Assembly (NCBI RefSeq): GCF_026107515.2
Contig: NZ_JAPCHW010000015.1
Coordinates: forward strand, 1 to 64,000
DNA length: 64,000 bases
Reading direction: 5' to 3'
From: Glutamicibacter sp. MNS18
GTDB lineage: Bacteria; Actinomycetota; Actinomycetes; Actinomycetales; Micrococcaceae
The notes under the pieces are model-generated. The model was not told where the DNA came from, made no database searches, and saw nothing but the letters and a program-made list of their open reading frames with translations. Shown one piece after another: positions 25,108-33,611 of the stretch. The position numbers were made by a program, and so were the translations under genes. How positions within the stretch are numbered: the first letter of the stretch is position 1; every line of letters starts with the position of its first letter.

Positions 25108-27204
25108 ATGGACGTTACTTCGCGCAATCCCCGGTCCCCGAAATCTCCCGAATCCCATGAGTGGCTTGAGGGAATCCATGATCCCCGGGCCTTGGAATGG
25201 GTCCGCGAGCAGAACGCCATTACCGAAGGTGAGCTCCATGACCAGGAGCATGCCCGTACTGTGGAGCGGATCAGGCAGGTGCTCGATGCCCAGGACAAGA
25301 TCCCGATGGTCACCAAACGCGGAGCCCACTACTACAACTTCTGGCGCGACGCACAGCACCGGTTGGGAGTGTGGCGACGCACCGACTGGGATTCGTACCG
25401 CAGCGAGCAACCGCAGTGGCAGGTGCTCATCGATTTCGACCGGTACGCCGAGCAGGAAGGGGCCGACTGGCATTTTGCCGGTGCGCAGCTGCTGCGGCCG
25501 GCCCCCGGAGACGAATACCGGCGTGCCCTGATCAGGTTGAGCCCCGACGGCGGCGACCAGGTCAGGGTGCGCGAATTCGACCTGGAAACCCTCGGCTTCG
25601 TTCCCGACGGATTCGATCTTCCGGTGGCCAAGACCTCGGTGTCCTGGGTAGACCGGGACACCCTGCTGGTTGCTAGTGCCACCAACGAGCTGGACACCAC
25701 ACGTTCCACCTACGCCCGGCTCACCCGGCGCCTGCAACGCGGGCAGCGGCTGGACCAGGCCGAGGTGGTTTTCGAGGTCGAGGCGGACCATGTGGGCGGG
25801 TGGGCGCACTTTGACTCCACGCCCGGATTCGAACGGATCATCACCACCGATGCCATTGACTTCTACAACACCCGCACCGGGGTGATCACCGATGGGGTAC
25901 ACCGGGTCATCGATGTGCCCACCGATGTGCGGGTCCATCTGCACCGTGAGTGGGTCCTCTTCGCACCACAGACCGATTGGGACCGCCAGGAGCTGAGCAT
26001 TCCGGCCGGGGCGCTGGCCATCGCGCAGCTGGACCAGTTCCTTGCCGAGGGCACGATCAAGCAGTTGGTCTTCACCCCGGATTCGCGGACCTCGTTGGAG
26101 TCCTTCAGTTTCACCGCCCGGCACCTGCTGCTCACGGTGCTCAAGGATGTGGTCAGCCAGGTTGAGGTAGTGGAACTCGCTCCCGGCTTCCCGGGCGTCC
26201 CGCTACCGGTGGCCGATGAGTTGCTGACCGTCTCGGTGGGCGCGGTAGATGACGAGGACCCCGAAGCAGGTGAGGACTACTGGATGACGATCACCGGGTT
26301 CACCCGACCCACCACGCTGCTACGCGGCACCGTGGGTGGCAGCGTCGAGATCATCAAGTCCTCGCCGGACCGTTTCGATGCCACGGGCTTGGAGGTGACC
26401 CAGCATTTCGCGGTTTCCAAGGACGGCACCCGGGTTCCCTATTTCCAGGTCGCGGATGGGCAATTGCCCCTTGACGGCAAGAACCCGGTGCTGATGGATG
26501 GTTACGGGGGCTTCCAGGTGAGCCTGACCCCGGGGTACTCCCCGGCCTTGGGAACCGCCTGGCTCTGCCGCCGGACCGACGATGGACGCCGTGCCGTGTA
26601 CGTGCTGGCCAATATCCGCGGTGGTGGCGAATACGGACCGTCTTGGCATCGTGCGGCGCTCAGGGAACATCGTCACCGTGCCTACGAGGACTTCGCGGCC
26701 ATCGCCGAGGACCTGGTGGCACGCCGGGTGACCAGCCGCGAGCATCTGGCGGCCACCGGACGCTCGAATGGAGGCCTGCTGATGGGAAACATGATCACCG
26801 GCTACCCGCACCTTTTCGGAGCGATCTCCTGCGGCGTGCCGTTGCTGGATATGCAACGCTACACCCGCCTGTCGGCCGGGCATTCCTGGATCGCCGAGTA
26901 CGGTGATCCGGACGTCCCCGAGGAATGGGAGTTCGTCCGGACCTTCTCCCCCTTGCACCGGCTGGATGACGAGAGCCATGAGCCCGGTGAGTATCCGGCA
27001 TCGCTGATCTGGACGACCACCACCGATGACCGGGTGGGGCCGGTCCAGGCTCGCAAGATGGCGGCCAGGATGCTGGCCAAGGGCATCGACTCCACCCGGT
27101 ACCACGAGCCGCAGGACGGCGGCCATGCCGGGTCCACCGATAACCTGTCCACCGCGAGGATGCTGGCCACCAGCTACGAATTCTTGTGGCGTGCCATACA
27201 GTAG
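25108..27204 (+). CDS. Prolyl oligopeptidase family serine peptidase (S9A)
   Basis: A 698-residue cytosolic peptidase. The N-terminal helix ESHEWLEGIHDPRALEWVREQN is the usual S9A signature, followed by a seven-bladed propeller region (about 80-420) and the hydrolase domain. Catalytic residues are Ser553 in GRSNGGLL, Asp640 or Asp641 in TTTDDRVGP and His673 in DGGHAGS; RGGGEYGPSWH is the conserved loop. It probably hydrolyses peptides after proline. I chose the ATG at 25108 because TAGACT lies seven bases upstream and no ribosome binding site exists; upstream in-frame codons would run into the divergent gene. Confidence 0.94.
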   Translation: MDVTSRNPRSPKSPESHEWLEGIHDPRALEWVREQNAITEGELHDQEHARTVERIRQVLDAQDKIPMVTKRGAHYYNFWRDAQHRLGVWRRTDWDSYRSEQPQWQVLIDFDRYAEQEGADWHFAGAQLLRPAPGDEYRRALIRLSPDGGDQVRVREFDLETLGFVPDGFDLPVAKTSVSWVDRDTLLVASATNELDTTRSTYARLTRRLQRGQRLDQAEVVFEVEADHVGGWAHFDSTPGFERIITTDAIDFYNTRTGVITDGVHRVIDVPTDVRVHLHREWVLFAPQTDWDRQELSIPAGALAIAQLDQFLAEGTIKQLVFTPDSRTSLESFSFTARHLLLTVLKDVVSQVEVVELAPGFPGVPLPVADELLTVSVGAVDDEDPEAGEDYWMTITGFTRPTTLLRGTVGGSVEIIKSSPDRFDATGLEVTQHFAVSKDGTRVPYFQVADGQLPLDGKNPVLMDGYGGFQVSLTPGYSPALGTAWLCRRTDDGRRAVYVLANIRGGGEYGPSWHRAALREHRHRAYEDFAAIAEDLVARRVTSREHLAATGRSNGGLLMGNMITGYPHLFGAISCGVPLLDMQRYTRLSAGHSWIAEYGDPDVPEEWEFVRTFSPLHRLDDESHEPGEYPASLIWTTTTDDRVGPVQARKMAARMLAKGIDSTRYHEPQDGGHAGSTDNLSTARMLATSYEFLWRAIQ

Positions 27205-27268
27205 GTCGCGCTCGTTTTGTTTCCGGACGGCAATTTGGATAAGCTATATTTTGCTGGAAACAGCGGAT

Positions 27269-27360
27269 GGACACGTGCCAGAGCGGCCGAATGGACTTCA
27301 CTGCTAATGAAGGGTCGGGGTTAAACTCGACCGGGGGTTCAAATCCCCCCGTGTCCGCCA
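27269..27360 (+). tRNA. tRNA-Ser (anticodon GCT)
   Basis: Acceptor GGACACG / CGTGTCC, anticodon stem CTTCA/TGAAG around CTGCTAA (GCT), a long variable arm, and T arm GGGGG-TTCAAAT-CCCCC. The 3' CCA is encoded (27358-27360), unlike in the other tRNA genes of this window. Confidence 0.96.
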
Positions 27361-27397
27361 AAACCCCCTAGGAAACTAGGGGGTTTTCATTTTTCCA
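27361..27397 (+). terminator. Terminator after tRNA-Ser(GCT)
   Basis: AAAACCCCCTA / TAGGGGGTTTT stem with a 6-base loop, then CATTTTTC. Confidence 0.93.
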
Positions 27398-27459
27398 ACC
27401 AGAGGTCCGGGAACACCGGCTCCGGAGGTTCCGAGGGATCGGGGCAATCACCCCCAACG

Positions 27460-27493
27460 ACCGGAGCCAGGACCAAATGGTCCTGGCTCCGGT
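27460..27493 (-). terminator. Terminator after the csbD gene
   Basis: ACCGGAGCCAGGACCA and its complement form a perfect 16-bp stem with a 2-base loop, 16 bases past the csbD stop; no T-run. Confidence 0.75.
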
Positions 27494-27508
27494 TCGCAAT
27501 GTCGTGTT

Positions 27509-27700
27509 CTACTTCAGGTCATCCTTGAGGTCGCGGGCTGCGTCCTTGACTTCTTCACCGGCCTTCTTGGCCTTGGCAGCAGCCTGGTCCTTGAGCCCTT
27601 CGGCCTCCAGCTTCTGGTTATCGGTGAGGTCCCCGACCTTCTCCTTGGCTTTGCCCGAGAGGTCCTGGGCCTGATTCTTGATCTTGTCGCCGAGTCCCAT
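27509..27700 (-). CDS. CsbD family stress protein
   Basis: A 63-residue, very hydrophilic, helical Lys/Asp/Ala-rich protein (GLGDKIKNQAQDLSGKAKEK, then KVGDLTDNQKLEAEG). CsbD relatives are part of the general stress response in Bacillus and other bacteria; the biochemical role is unknown. AAAGGTGA precedes the ATG. It forms a single-gene unit ending in a hairpin. Confidence 0.93.
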   Translation of the reverse strand: MGLGDKIKNQAQDLSGKAKEKVGDLTDNQKLEAEGLKDQAAAKAKKAGEEVKDAARDLKDDLK

Positions 27701-27845
27701 ACGGTCACCTTTCCATAGCGGTCACGCGAATCGCTTCACGCGGCACATCGTTGATGCGCTGTTGGTTTTGACACTAACCACCGCAGTAGGCGATCACAAC
27801 CACACGATGGGTTCTCACATGGGTTTCCAAGGTATCGTCCAGCGC

Positions 27846-28823
27846 CTATTCCTCGCGCTTGACGAAGGAGCGCAGCATGTTCTGCACGATATCCTCGGGC
27901 AACGAGGTGTGCTTGACGATGATCGAACTCATGGTTTCCAGGTCGGTCTTGGCGATGGCTTCGAAGAGCTCCTCACGTTCGGCCTCAGGCAAGTCCGCCG
28001 CATCGAAGTACACCGGGCCGTCCGGGCCCTGGCCCTCGAACTTGAAGTCCGCGACATTCCCGCTCCCCTCGCCACCGGCCATCGGTGAGGTGGCGATCAT
28101 CCGTTCCAGGTCCTCCACCGGCAGCTTGGTGTGCTGGTGCAGCACCTTCGCCGCGCCGGCGGTATCACCGTCACGCAACATGGAGAACAACTGGTCGTAT
28201 TCGTTCGGGGGCAGCTTCTCACTGGAAAACTCGTGCTGTTCACCCTCGAACTCGTACGCCAGCTTGAAATGCGTGGCACTGGGCTGCTTGTCCGAACCGA
28301 ACTTGTCATGCCATTCGGTAGGGACCACCCAGGAGTCCTCGGAAGGCAGCAGCGACTGGATCTGCCCGGTATGCATCGCAGGCTCATCCTGGTCATCGGC
28401 GGATGTGGTGTCCTCGGCCACCGGTGGTTCGGCCTCTTCCCCGCTTTTCTCGATCTCCGGTTCGGCGACCTGGGAATCAAGTTTTTCCTGCAGTGCGTCG
28501 AAGTCCGGCGCTTCCACGGGTTCGGACGGGGCACCGGTCTGCGGGTAGGCATCCAGGCTGCGCACGGCAATCACGCATTCCTTGACGCTGGCACCGGTCA
28601 ATGCACGGTAGTTCTGCACCGCACCCATGACATCCCCCTTGGCCAGATTGCGGTAGATCGCCTTACGTGACTCCTCATCCAGTTTCGCCGCGGCCTCCTG
28701 GGCGGCCTCACGGCTGATCGCCTGGGAAATCTGCGTCATATTGCGCTTGCGCACGGACTGGAGCCAGAAGAATCCTGCGACGAGGGCGAGGGTGATGACG
28801 ACGAGCCAGATGAGGAATTCCAT
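27846..28823 (-). CDS. Membrane-anchored protein with three L7/L12-like helical repeats
   Basis: A 325-residue protein of unknown function. An N-terminal membrane segment (about residues 3-21, LIWLVVITLALVAGFFWLQ) anchors a cytosolic part. Three copies of a roughly 36-residue helical unit are visible. They begin IYRNLAKGDVMGAVQNYRAL (about 56), LFSMLRDGDTAGAAKVLHQH (about 210) and LFEAIAKTDLETMSSIIVKH (about 287), and each continues with a T-x-x-x-x-x-(E/D) segment. The pattern resembles the helix pair of the ribosomal L7/L12 C-terminal domain. Acidic low-complexity sequence separates copies 1 and 2. TACGCT lies six bases before the ATG. The gene lies 30 bases after the RecQ-type helicase gene on the same strand. 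Confidence 0.8.
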   Translation of the reverse strand: MEFLIWLVVITLALVAGFFWLQSVRKRNMTQISQAISREAAQEAAAKLDEESRKAIYRNLAKGDVMGAVQNYRALTGASVKECVIAVRSLDAYPQTGAPSEPVEAPDFDALQEKLDSQVAEPEIEKSGEEAEPPVAEDTTSADDQDEPAMHTGQIQSLLPSEDSWVVPTEWHDKFGSDKQPSATHFKLAYEFEGEQHEFSSEKLPPNEYDQLFSMLRDGDTAGAAKVLHQHTKLPVEDLERMIATSPMAGGEGSGNVADFKFEGQGPDGPVYFDAADLPEAEREELFEAIAKTDLETMSSIIVKHTSLPEDIVQNMLRSFVKREE

Positions 28824-28829
28824 ACCTCC

Positions 28830-28835
28830 AGCGTA
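28830..28835 (-). promoter_or_regulatory. Possible -10 box of the triple-repeat protein gene
   Basis: TACGCT on the minus strand, six bases before the ATG. The intervening GGAGGT would be too close to act as a ribosome binding site. Confidence 0.4.
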
Positions 28836-28853
28836 CTTCCTTTCCCTTCCGGT

Positions 28854-30974
28854 TCAGCCGGCTATGCCCAAAGTGAAAGGCAGGACACCCGGCGCACCGG
28901 CAAAGCGCAATGCCCGCCCGGCCATGGTCAGGGACCAACGGGAATCGCACACGTCATCCACCAGCAGCACCGGCCCCGGGGCTTTGCCCAGCAGTTCCTC
29001 CATCTCGGCGGGGATATCGAAGGCATCAGCGACCGCCGCCACGCGAAACGCGGAGTTGCCGCCTGCCCCACCGGAGGGTGGGGCGCTTCGGTAGCCAAGC
29101 TGGCCCAGGTAGCGCAGCTTGCCGACTTCCGCCAGCCGCCAGGCCAGCGAGCCGACCAGCTGGGGCCGGGCCCGCGATGGCATGGCCACCACCCCGACAG
29201 GGCGGGTGGGCCAGTCCCATTCGGACAACACCTTCACGCAGGCTCCCAGCATCGCCTCGTCCACGGGCGCATCACCGGGTTCGGCGAACAGCTGGCGTAG
29301 CCTGTTGCCCCATCCCAGATCGGTCAGCCGGGCCAGGGCCCGGCCCTCGGAGACCTGCTCATCGGCCGGGATCTTCCCCTTCAGCGAGTGCCCCAACCGA
29401 TCCATGCCGCTGGGATAGGCCTTGCGCGGCTCGATCGGCACTCCCACCCGGCCCAGGGCCGCCTGTGCCGAGTCCTTGGCCTGCTCGGGGATGTGGTCGT
29501 CGTACCAGGGCCCGGCGCACCGGTCGCAGCGGCCACATGGTGCGGCCTGCGGATCGTCCAAGGTGCGGGTGAGGAACTCCATCCGGCATCCGGAGGTGTT
29601 CTCGTAGTCCTTCATCAGGTTCTGCTCATGGACCCGGTTGTGCGCCACCCTGCGGTAACGCTGTGCATCGTAGACCCAGGGCATGTCGGTGCGCATCCAG
29701 CCGCCGGCCACCCGTTCCACCGCCCCGTCAACCGCCAGCACCTTCAGCAGCAGCTCCAGCGGGGTGCGGCGCAGGTTCACGGCACTTTCCAGGGCGGGAA
29801 CGCTCATCGCCCCGTCGGCCCGGCCCAGTGTTTCCAGGACCTGGGCGGCACGCTGCTCATCGGGCATCGAACTGGTGGCGAAGTACTCCCAGATCTCCGC
29901 ATCCTCCGGCCCGGGCAGCAGCAGCACATCGGCGTTGATGCTGCCACGTCCGGCACGACCAACCTGCTGGTAGTAGGCCACCGGAGAGCTGGGGGCACCG
30001 ACATGGATCACGAATCCCAGGTCGGGCTTGTCGAACCCCATCCCCAGCGCACTGGTCGCCACCAGCGCCTTGACCTGGTTGGCTTTCAGGGCCGCCTCGA
30101 GCCGCTCACGCTGTTCCAGGTCGGTCCGTCCGGTATAGGCGGCCACCTCATGCCCGGCTTCGCGCAGCATCCTGGCAATGTCCTCGGCCGCCGACACGGT
30201 CAGTGTGTAGATGATCCCGGACCCGTGGAAGTCCTCGATGTGGCTGAGCAGCCAAGCCAGGCGCATACGCGGGGAAGCCAGTTTCAGCACACCCAGTCGC
30301 AATGAGTCGCGGCCCAGCGACCCGCGCAAGGTGAAGACCTCCTGGCCGCCAACAGCCAACTGCTCGGCGACGTCTTCGACCACCCGCGAATTGGCTGTTG
30401 CGGTGGTGGCCAGCACGGGCAGCCCCTGCGGCAGCCGGGAAATGAGGTCCCGGATCCGGCGGTAGTCCGGCCTGAAGTCGTGGCCCCAGTCGGAAATGCA
30501 GTGTGCCTCGTCGATCACCAGCAACCCCATGCGCTGGATCAGTACCGGTAACTGGTGCTCGCGGAATCCGGGGTTGTTCAGCCGTTCCGGGGACACCAAC
30601 AACACGTCCAGTTCATCGCGCTGCAATTTCTCCAGCACCTCACGCCATTCCAGGACATTGGCCGAGTTGATCGCCGCGGCGCGCACCCCGGCCCGTTCAG
30701 CGGCGGCCACCTGGTCGCGCATCAGGGCCAACAGCGGGGACACGATCAGCGTCGGTCCGCGCCCCATGGCCCGTAACAGCAGCGAGGAGATGAAGTAGAC
30801 CGCGGATTTGCCCCAGCCGGTACGTTGTACCACCAGGGCGCGGCGCTGGTGGGCCACCAGGGCCGAGATCGCCTCGTACTGCCCGGGATGGAATTCCGCA
30901 TCGGGATGCTGGACCAGTGCCCGCAGCTTCTGCAGCGCAAGGGCTTTCAGTTCGGTGTCCTGTAGATCGACCAT
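28854..30974 (-). CDS. RecQ-type DNA helicase fused to a phosphoribosyltransferase-like domain
   Basis: A 706-residue ATP-dependent 3'-5' helicase. Motifs run in RecQ order: Walker A RTGWGKSAVYF (about 51-61), DEAH in VIDEAHCISDWGHDFRPDY (about 153-171), TATANSRV, the domain-2 motif QVGRAGR, and a zinc site GCRMEFL..CGRCDRC. No HRDC domain is seen. The last 130 residues (from WPTRPVGVVAMPSRARPQL) look like a PRTase fold with the PRPP-loop-like GPVLLVDDVCDSRWSLTMAG. The ATG was chosen over an upstream start because the family begins here; AATACT lies six bases upstream. It is divergent from manB and upstream of the triple-repeat protein gene. Confidence 0.9.
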   Translation of the reverse strand: MVDLQDTELKALALQKLRALVQHPDAEFHPGQYEAISALVAHQRRALVVQRTGWGKSAVYFISSLLLRAMGRGPTLIVSPLLALMRDQVAAAERAGVRAAAINSANVLEWREVLEKLQRDELDVLLVSPERLNNPGFREHQLPVLIQRMGLLVIDEAHCISDWGHDFRPDYRRIRDLISRLPQGLPVLATTATANSRVVEDVAEQLAVGGQEVFTLRGSLGRDSLRLGVLKLASPRMRLAWLLSHIEDFHGSGIIYTLTVSAAEDIARMLREAGHEVAAYTGRTDLEQRERLEAALKANQVKALVATSALGMGFDKPDLGFVIHVGAPSSPVAYYQQVGRAGRGSINADVLLLPGPEDAEIWEYFATSSMPDEQRAAQVLETLGRADGAMSVPALESAVNLRRTPLELLLKVLAVDGAVERVAGGWMRTDMPWVYDAQRYRRVAHNRVHEQNLMKDYENTSGCRMEFLTRTLDDPQAAPCGRCDRCAGPWYDDHIPEQAKDSAQAALGRVGVPIEPRKAYPSGMDRLGHSLKGKIPADEQVSEGRALARLTDLGWGNRLRQLFAEPGDAPVDEAMLGACVKVLSEWDWPTRPVGVVAMPSRARPQLVGSLAWRLAEVGKLRYLGQLGYRSAPPSGGAGGNSAFRVAAVADAFDIPAEMEELLGKAPGPVLLVDDVCDSRWSLTMAGRALRFAGAPGVLPFTLGIAG

Positions 30975-31109
30975 GCACCCAGTATTCCAGCTGATGGCGA
31001 CATTTCCCGGGGGCACCCATGGGCCGTGGCCCTGCGAGGCACGGGAAATTGTAAGCGAACTCCTACCTCGACGGTCCCGGTTCGCCCGGAATTCCGGTGC
31101 GGCTGCCGG

Positions 31110-31115
31110 TAGTCT
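31110..31115 (+). promoter_or_regulatory. -10 box of manB (leaderless)
   Basis: TAGTCT seven bases before the GTG. Confidence 0.55.
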
Positions 31116-31122
31116 GAAGTGC

Positions 31123-32547
31123 GTGAGTGAAGAAATCGACTTGAATCAGTGCTTCAAGGCCTATGACGTACGTGGCGTGGTGGGCCGGACCATCAACGCC
31201 GAAGCGGTGGAGGCCATCGGTGCCGCCTTCGTTGATGTGCTGGACCTGTCCGGAACCGAAGTGCTGGTGGGCGGGGATATGCGCCCGTCCAGCCCCGAAT
31301 TCTGCGCCGCCTTTGCCCGCGGCGCCACCTACCGGGGCGCCGATGTGCGGATGCTGGGGCAGGTCTCCACCGACGAACTGTATTTCGCCTCGGGTAAGTA
31401 CCGCAGCGCCGGGGTGGTCTTCACCGCCAGCCACAATCCCGCCGAATACAACGGCATGAAGATGTCCAAGGCGGGCGCGGTGCCGATTTCCTCGGAAACC
31501 GGTCTTTTCGCCATCCGTGATCTGGCCCAGCAGTATCTCGACGAGGGTTTGCCCGTGTCCGGGGATACCCCGCAGGGGTCGATCAGCGATTTGGACGTGC
31601 TGGCCCAGTATGCGGCCTACCTGCGCTCGCTGGTGGATCTCAGTTCCATCCGGCCGTTGAAGATCGTGGTCGATGCCGGAAACGGCATGGCCGGGCTGAC
31701 CACTCCGGCGGTGCTTGGTGATTCGGTATTGGCGAAGCTGCCGCTGGAGATCGTCGAGCTGTACTTCGAGCTGGATGGCACCTTTCCGAACCATCCGGCC
31801 AACCCGCTGGAACCGGAGAACCTCAAGGACCTGCAGGCCGCGGTCCTGGAACACGGTGCGGACCTGGGGTTGGCCTTCGACGGGGACGCGGACCGCTGCT
31901 TTGTCATCGACGAGCTGGGGCAGCCGCTCTCCCCTTCGGCCATCACCGCACTGGTGGCGGTACGGGAAATCGCCCGTGTACGCCAGGCCGGTGAAACCGA
32001 CCCGGTGATCATCCACAACCTGATCACCTCCAAGGCTGTCCCGGAGTTCGTCACCCAAGCCGGGGGTACCCCGGTGATGACCCGGGTGGGGCACTCCTTC
32101 ATCAAGGCCGAAATGGCCAGCCAGGGTGCGGTCTTCGGCGGGGAGCACTCGGCGCACTACTACTTCCGTGATTTCTACAACGCGGATACCGGGATGCTGG
32201 CGGCCATGCACGTGCTGGCCGCGCTGGGCACCCAACCGTTGCCGCTCTCCGAATTCGGTGAGGAGTACGAACCGTATACCGCGACCGGTGAAATCAACTC
32301 CGAGGTCCAGGACAAGGATGCCGCCATTGCCCGCGTGGTGGCCCACTTCGCCGATCAGCCGGTCAGCGTCACCGAACTTGATGGCACCACCGTAAGCGCG
32401 CAGGATGGAAGCTGGTGGTTCAACCTGCGTCCTTCGAATACCGAACCGTTCCTGCGGTTCAATGGTGAGGGAAGGCAGGCAACGGTGATCGCGCCGATCC
32501 GCGATACCGTGCTGGACCTCGTACGACAGAACACCCACACGAAGTAG
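31123..32547 (+). CDS. manB: Phosphomannomutase/phosphoglucomutase
   Basis: Interconverts hexose 1- and 6-phosphates (mannose and/or glucose) for cell-wall and exopolysaccharide precursors. The 474-residue alpha-D-phosphohexomutase has the phosphoserine loop FTASHNPAEYNGMK, the metal loop FDGDADRCFV, the sugar loop GGEHSAHYYFRD (the GEHS form of PMM/PGM enzymes) and the phosphate-binding RPSNTEPFLR. Start is GTG, with TAGTCT seven bases upstream and no ribosome binding site. It is followed closely by the acidic protein gene and nsrR. Confidence 0.94.
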   Translation: MSEEIDLNQCFKAYDVRGVVGRTINAEAVEAIGAAFVDVLDLSGTEVLVGGDMRPSSPEFCAAFARGATYRGADVRMLGQVSTDELYFASGKYRSAGVVFTASHNPAEYNGMKMSKAGAVPISSETGLFAIRDLAQQYLDEGLPVSGDTPQGSISDLDVLAQYAAYLRSLVDLSSIRPLKIVVDAGNGMAGLTTPAVLGDSVLAKLPLEIVELYFELDGTFPNHPANPLEPENLKDLQAAVLEHGADLGLAFDGDADRCFVIDELGQPLSPSAITALVAVREIARVRQAGETDPVIIHNLITSKAVPEFVTQAGGTPVMTRVGHSFIKAEMASQGAVFGGEHSAHYYFRDFYNADTGMLAAMHVLAALGTQPLPLSEFGEEYEPYTATGEINSEVQDKDAAIARVVAHFADQPVSVTELDGTTVSAQDGSWWFNLRPSNTEPFLRFNGEGRQATVIAPIRDTVLDLVRQNTHTK

Positions 32548-32557
32548 AGGACGAACC

Positions 32558-33031
32558 ATGAACTACGACGACATCGATGACTCGGTCAAGGATGGATTGA
32601 ACAAGGTCCTGGGCACCGCGCTGGGTGTGGCCCGCGAGCAACTCGAGGAACAGGGAGTCTTCCTGCCTTTCGCCATTGGGCTGGAGCCGAGCACCGGGGA
32701 AACCGAGCCGGAGTTGCGCCTGTTGGCCGTCCCGCCGACCGATGACCCCGAGGATCCAGAAGCCGATATCGATACCGAGGCCATGGCCGCGGATCTGGTG
32801 CAGGTGCTGAACCAGGAGGGTGCGAACTTCGTTGCGGTGGCCATCGCCTCCGATGTCCTGCTGACCGAGGACAACCAGGATGCGATCCATGTGGTCGCCG
32901 AGCACAAGGCCGGGGCGGCATTGGCCATTGTGCAGGCCTACCAGATGCCATCCGAGCCGGGCGGGCCGTGGAAGTTCGCCGAACCGGCCGCCGAAGCGGC
33001 GGACTTGTCCCTGTTCAGCCAGGACGCCTAG
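32558..33031 (+). CDS. Acidic hypothetical protein
   Basis: A 157-residue soluble acidic protein (MNYDDIDDSVKDGLNKVLG, a central DDPEDPEADIDTEA stretch, and a hydrophobic core NFVAVAIASDVLL). I do not recognise a domain. GAGGACG precedes the ATG. It lies ten bases after manB and 16 bases before nsrR, so it is probably co-transcribed with manB. Confidence 0.75.
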   Translation: MNYDDIDDSVKDGLNKVLGTALGVAREQLEEQGVFLPFAIGLEPSTGETEPELRLLAVPPTDDPEDPEADIDTEAMAADLVQVLNQEGANFVAVAIASDVLLTEDNQDAIHVVAEHKAGAALAIVQAYQMPSEPGGPWKFAEPAAEAADLSLFSQDA

Positions 33032-33047
33032 GGCCGAGCGGGAAACC

Positions 33048-33500
33048 ATGCGACTGAGCGCCTACACCGACGTGTGCCTGCGTACCCTGATGGTACTGGG
33101 CGCACGTGGTGGGCAGCGCTTGACCAGCCGGGAAATCTCCGAGCTGATCGATATCCCGTACAACCATGTGACCAAGGCCGTGCTGGAACTGGGCAACCTG
33201 GGTGCGCTGGATGTGACCCGCGGGCGGTATGGTGGAGCCAGTATCACGGAGGCCGGACTGCGCATGAGCCTGGGCGAACTGTTACGCACCCTTGACTGGC
33301 GTGAAGATGTGGTCGATTGCACCACACACGATGCCCTTCGTGATTGTCCGCTTTCCGGCGGATGCCGGCTGCGCTCGGCGTTACGCCAAGCCAGAGATGC
33401 TTTCTACAACTCACTGGATTCCCTGACGGTGGCCGAAGTGGTGGAGAATTCCTCCAGCCTGACCCGCTTGCCCTTCCCGCAAATTCGCCCGGCAGGCTGA
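33048..33500 (+). CDS. nsrR: Rrf2-family nitric oxide sensor NsrR
   Basis: Iron-sulfur transcriptional repressor that loses DNA binding on reaction with NO. The 150-residue protein has a winged HTH (LTSREISELIDIPYNHVTKAVLELG), cluster cysteines Cys91, Cys100 and Cys106 in DCTTHDALRDCPLSGGC, and Asp8, matching the Asp plus three Cys ligation known for Streptomyces NsrR. I chose the ATG at 33048 by homology; it is 16 bases after the preceding gene. The downstream hmp gene carries a palindromic candidate operator, so NsrR probably represses hmp. Confidence 0.93.
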   Translation: MRLSAYTDVCLRTLMVLGARGGQRLTSREISELIDIPYNHVTKAVLELGNLGALDVTRGRYGGASITEAGLRMSLGELLRTLDWREDVVDCTTHDALRDCPLSGGCRLRSALRQARDAFYNSLDSLTVAEVVENSSSLTRLPFPQIRPAG

Positions 33501-33566
33501 TTCTTCCGAACGGGCCCACTGCCGATTTGCAATTACCTTCTACGGAGCGTAGAACTTAAGATGTAA

Positions 33567-33589
33567 ATCTTGCATATCAAATGCAAGAT
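33567..33589 (+). promoter_or_regulatory. Candidate NsrR operator upstream of hmp
   Basis: ATCTTGCAT / ATGCAAGAT perfect 9-bp arms with a 5-base spacer, ending 22 bases before the hmp ATG. It is overlapped on its left by a second repeat, AAGAT-GTAA-ATCTT (33558-33571). Assignment to NsrR rests on context. Confidence 0.65.
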
Positions 33590-33611
33590 AGCTTCTCACT
33601 AAGGAGACCCG

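Noticed and set aside
31063-32559. 498-codon frame antisense to manB
   Set aside because: manB on the plus strand has complete phosphohexomutase motifs; the antisense product has no family features.
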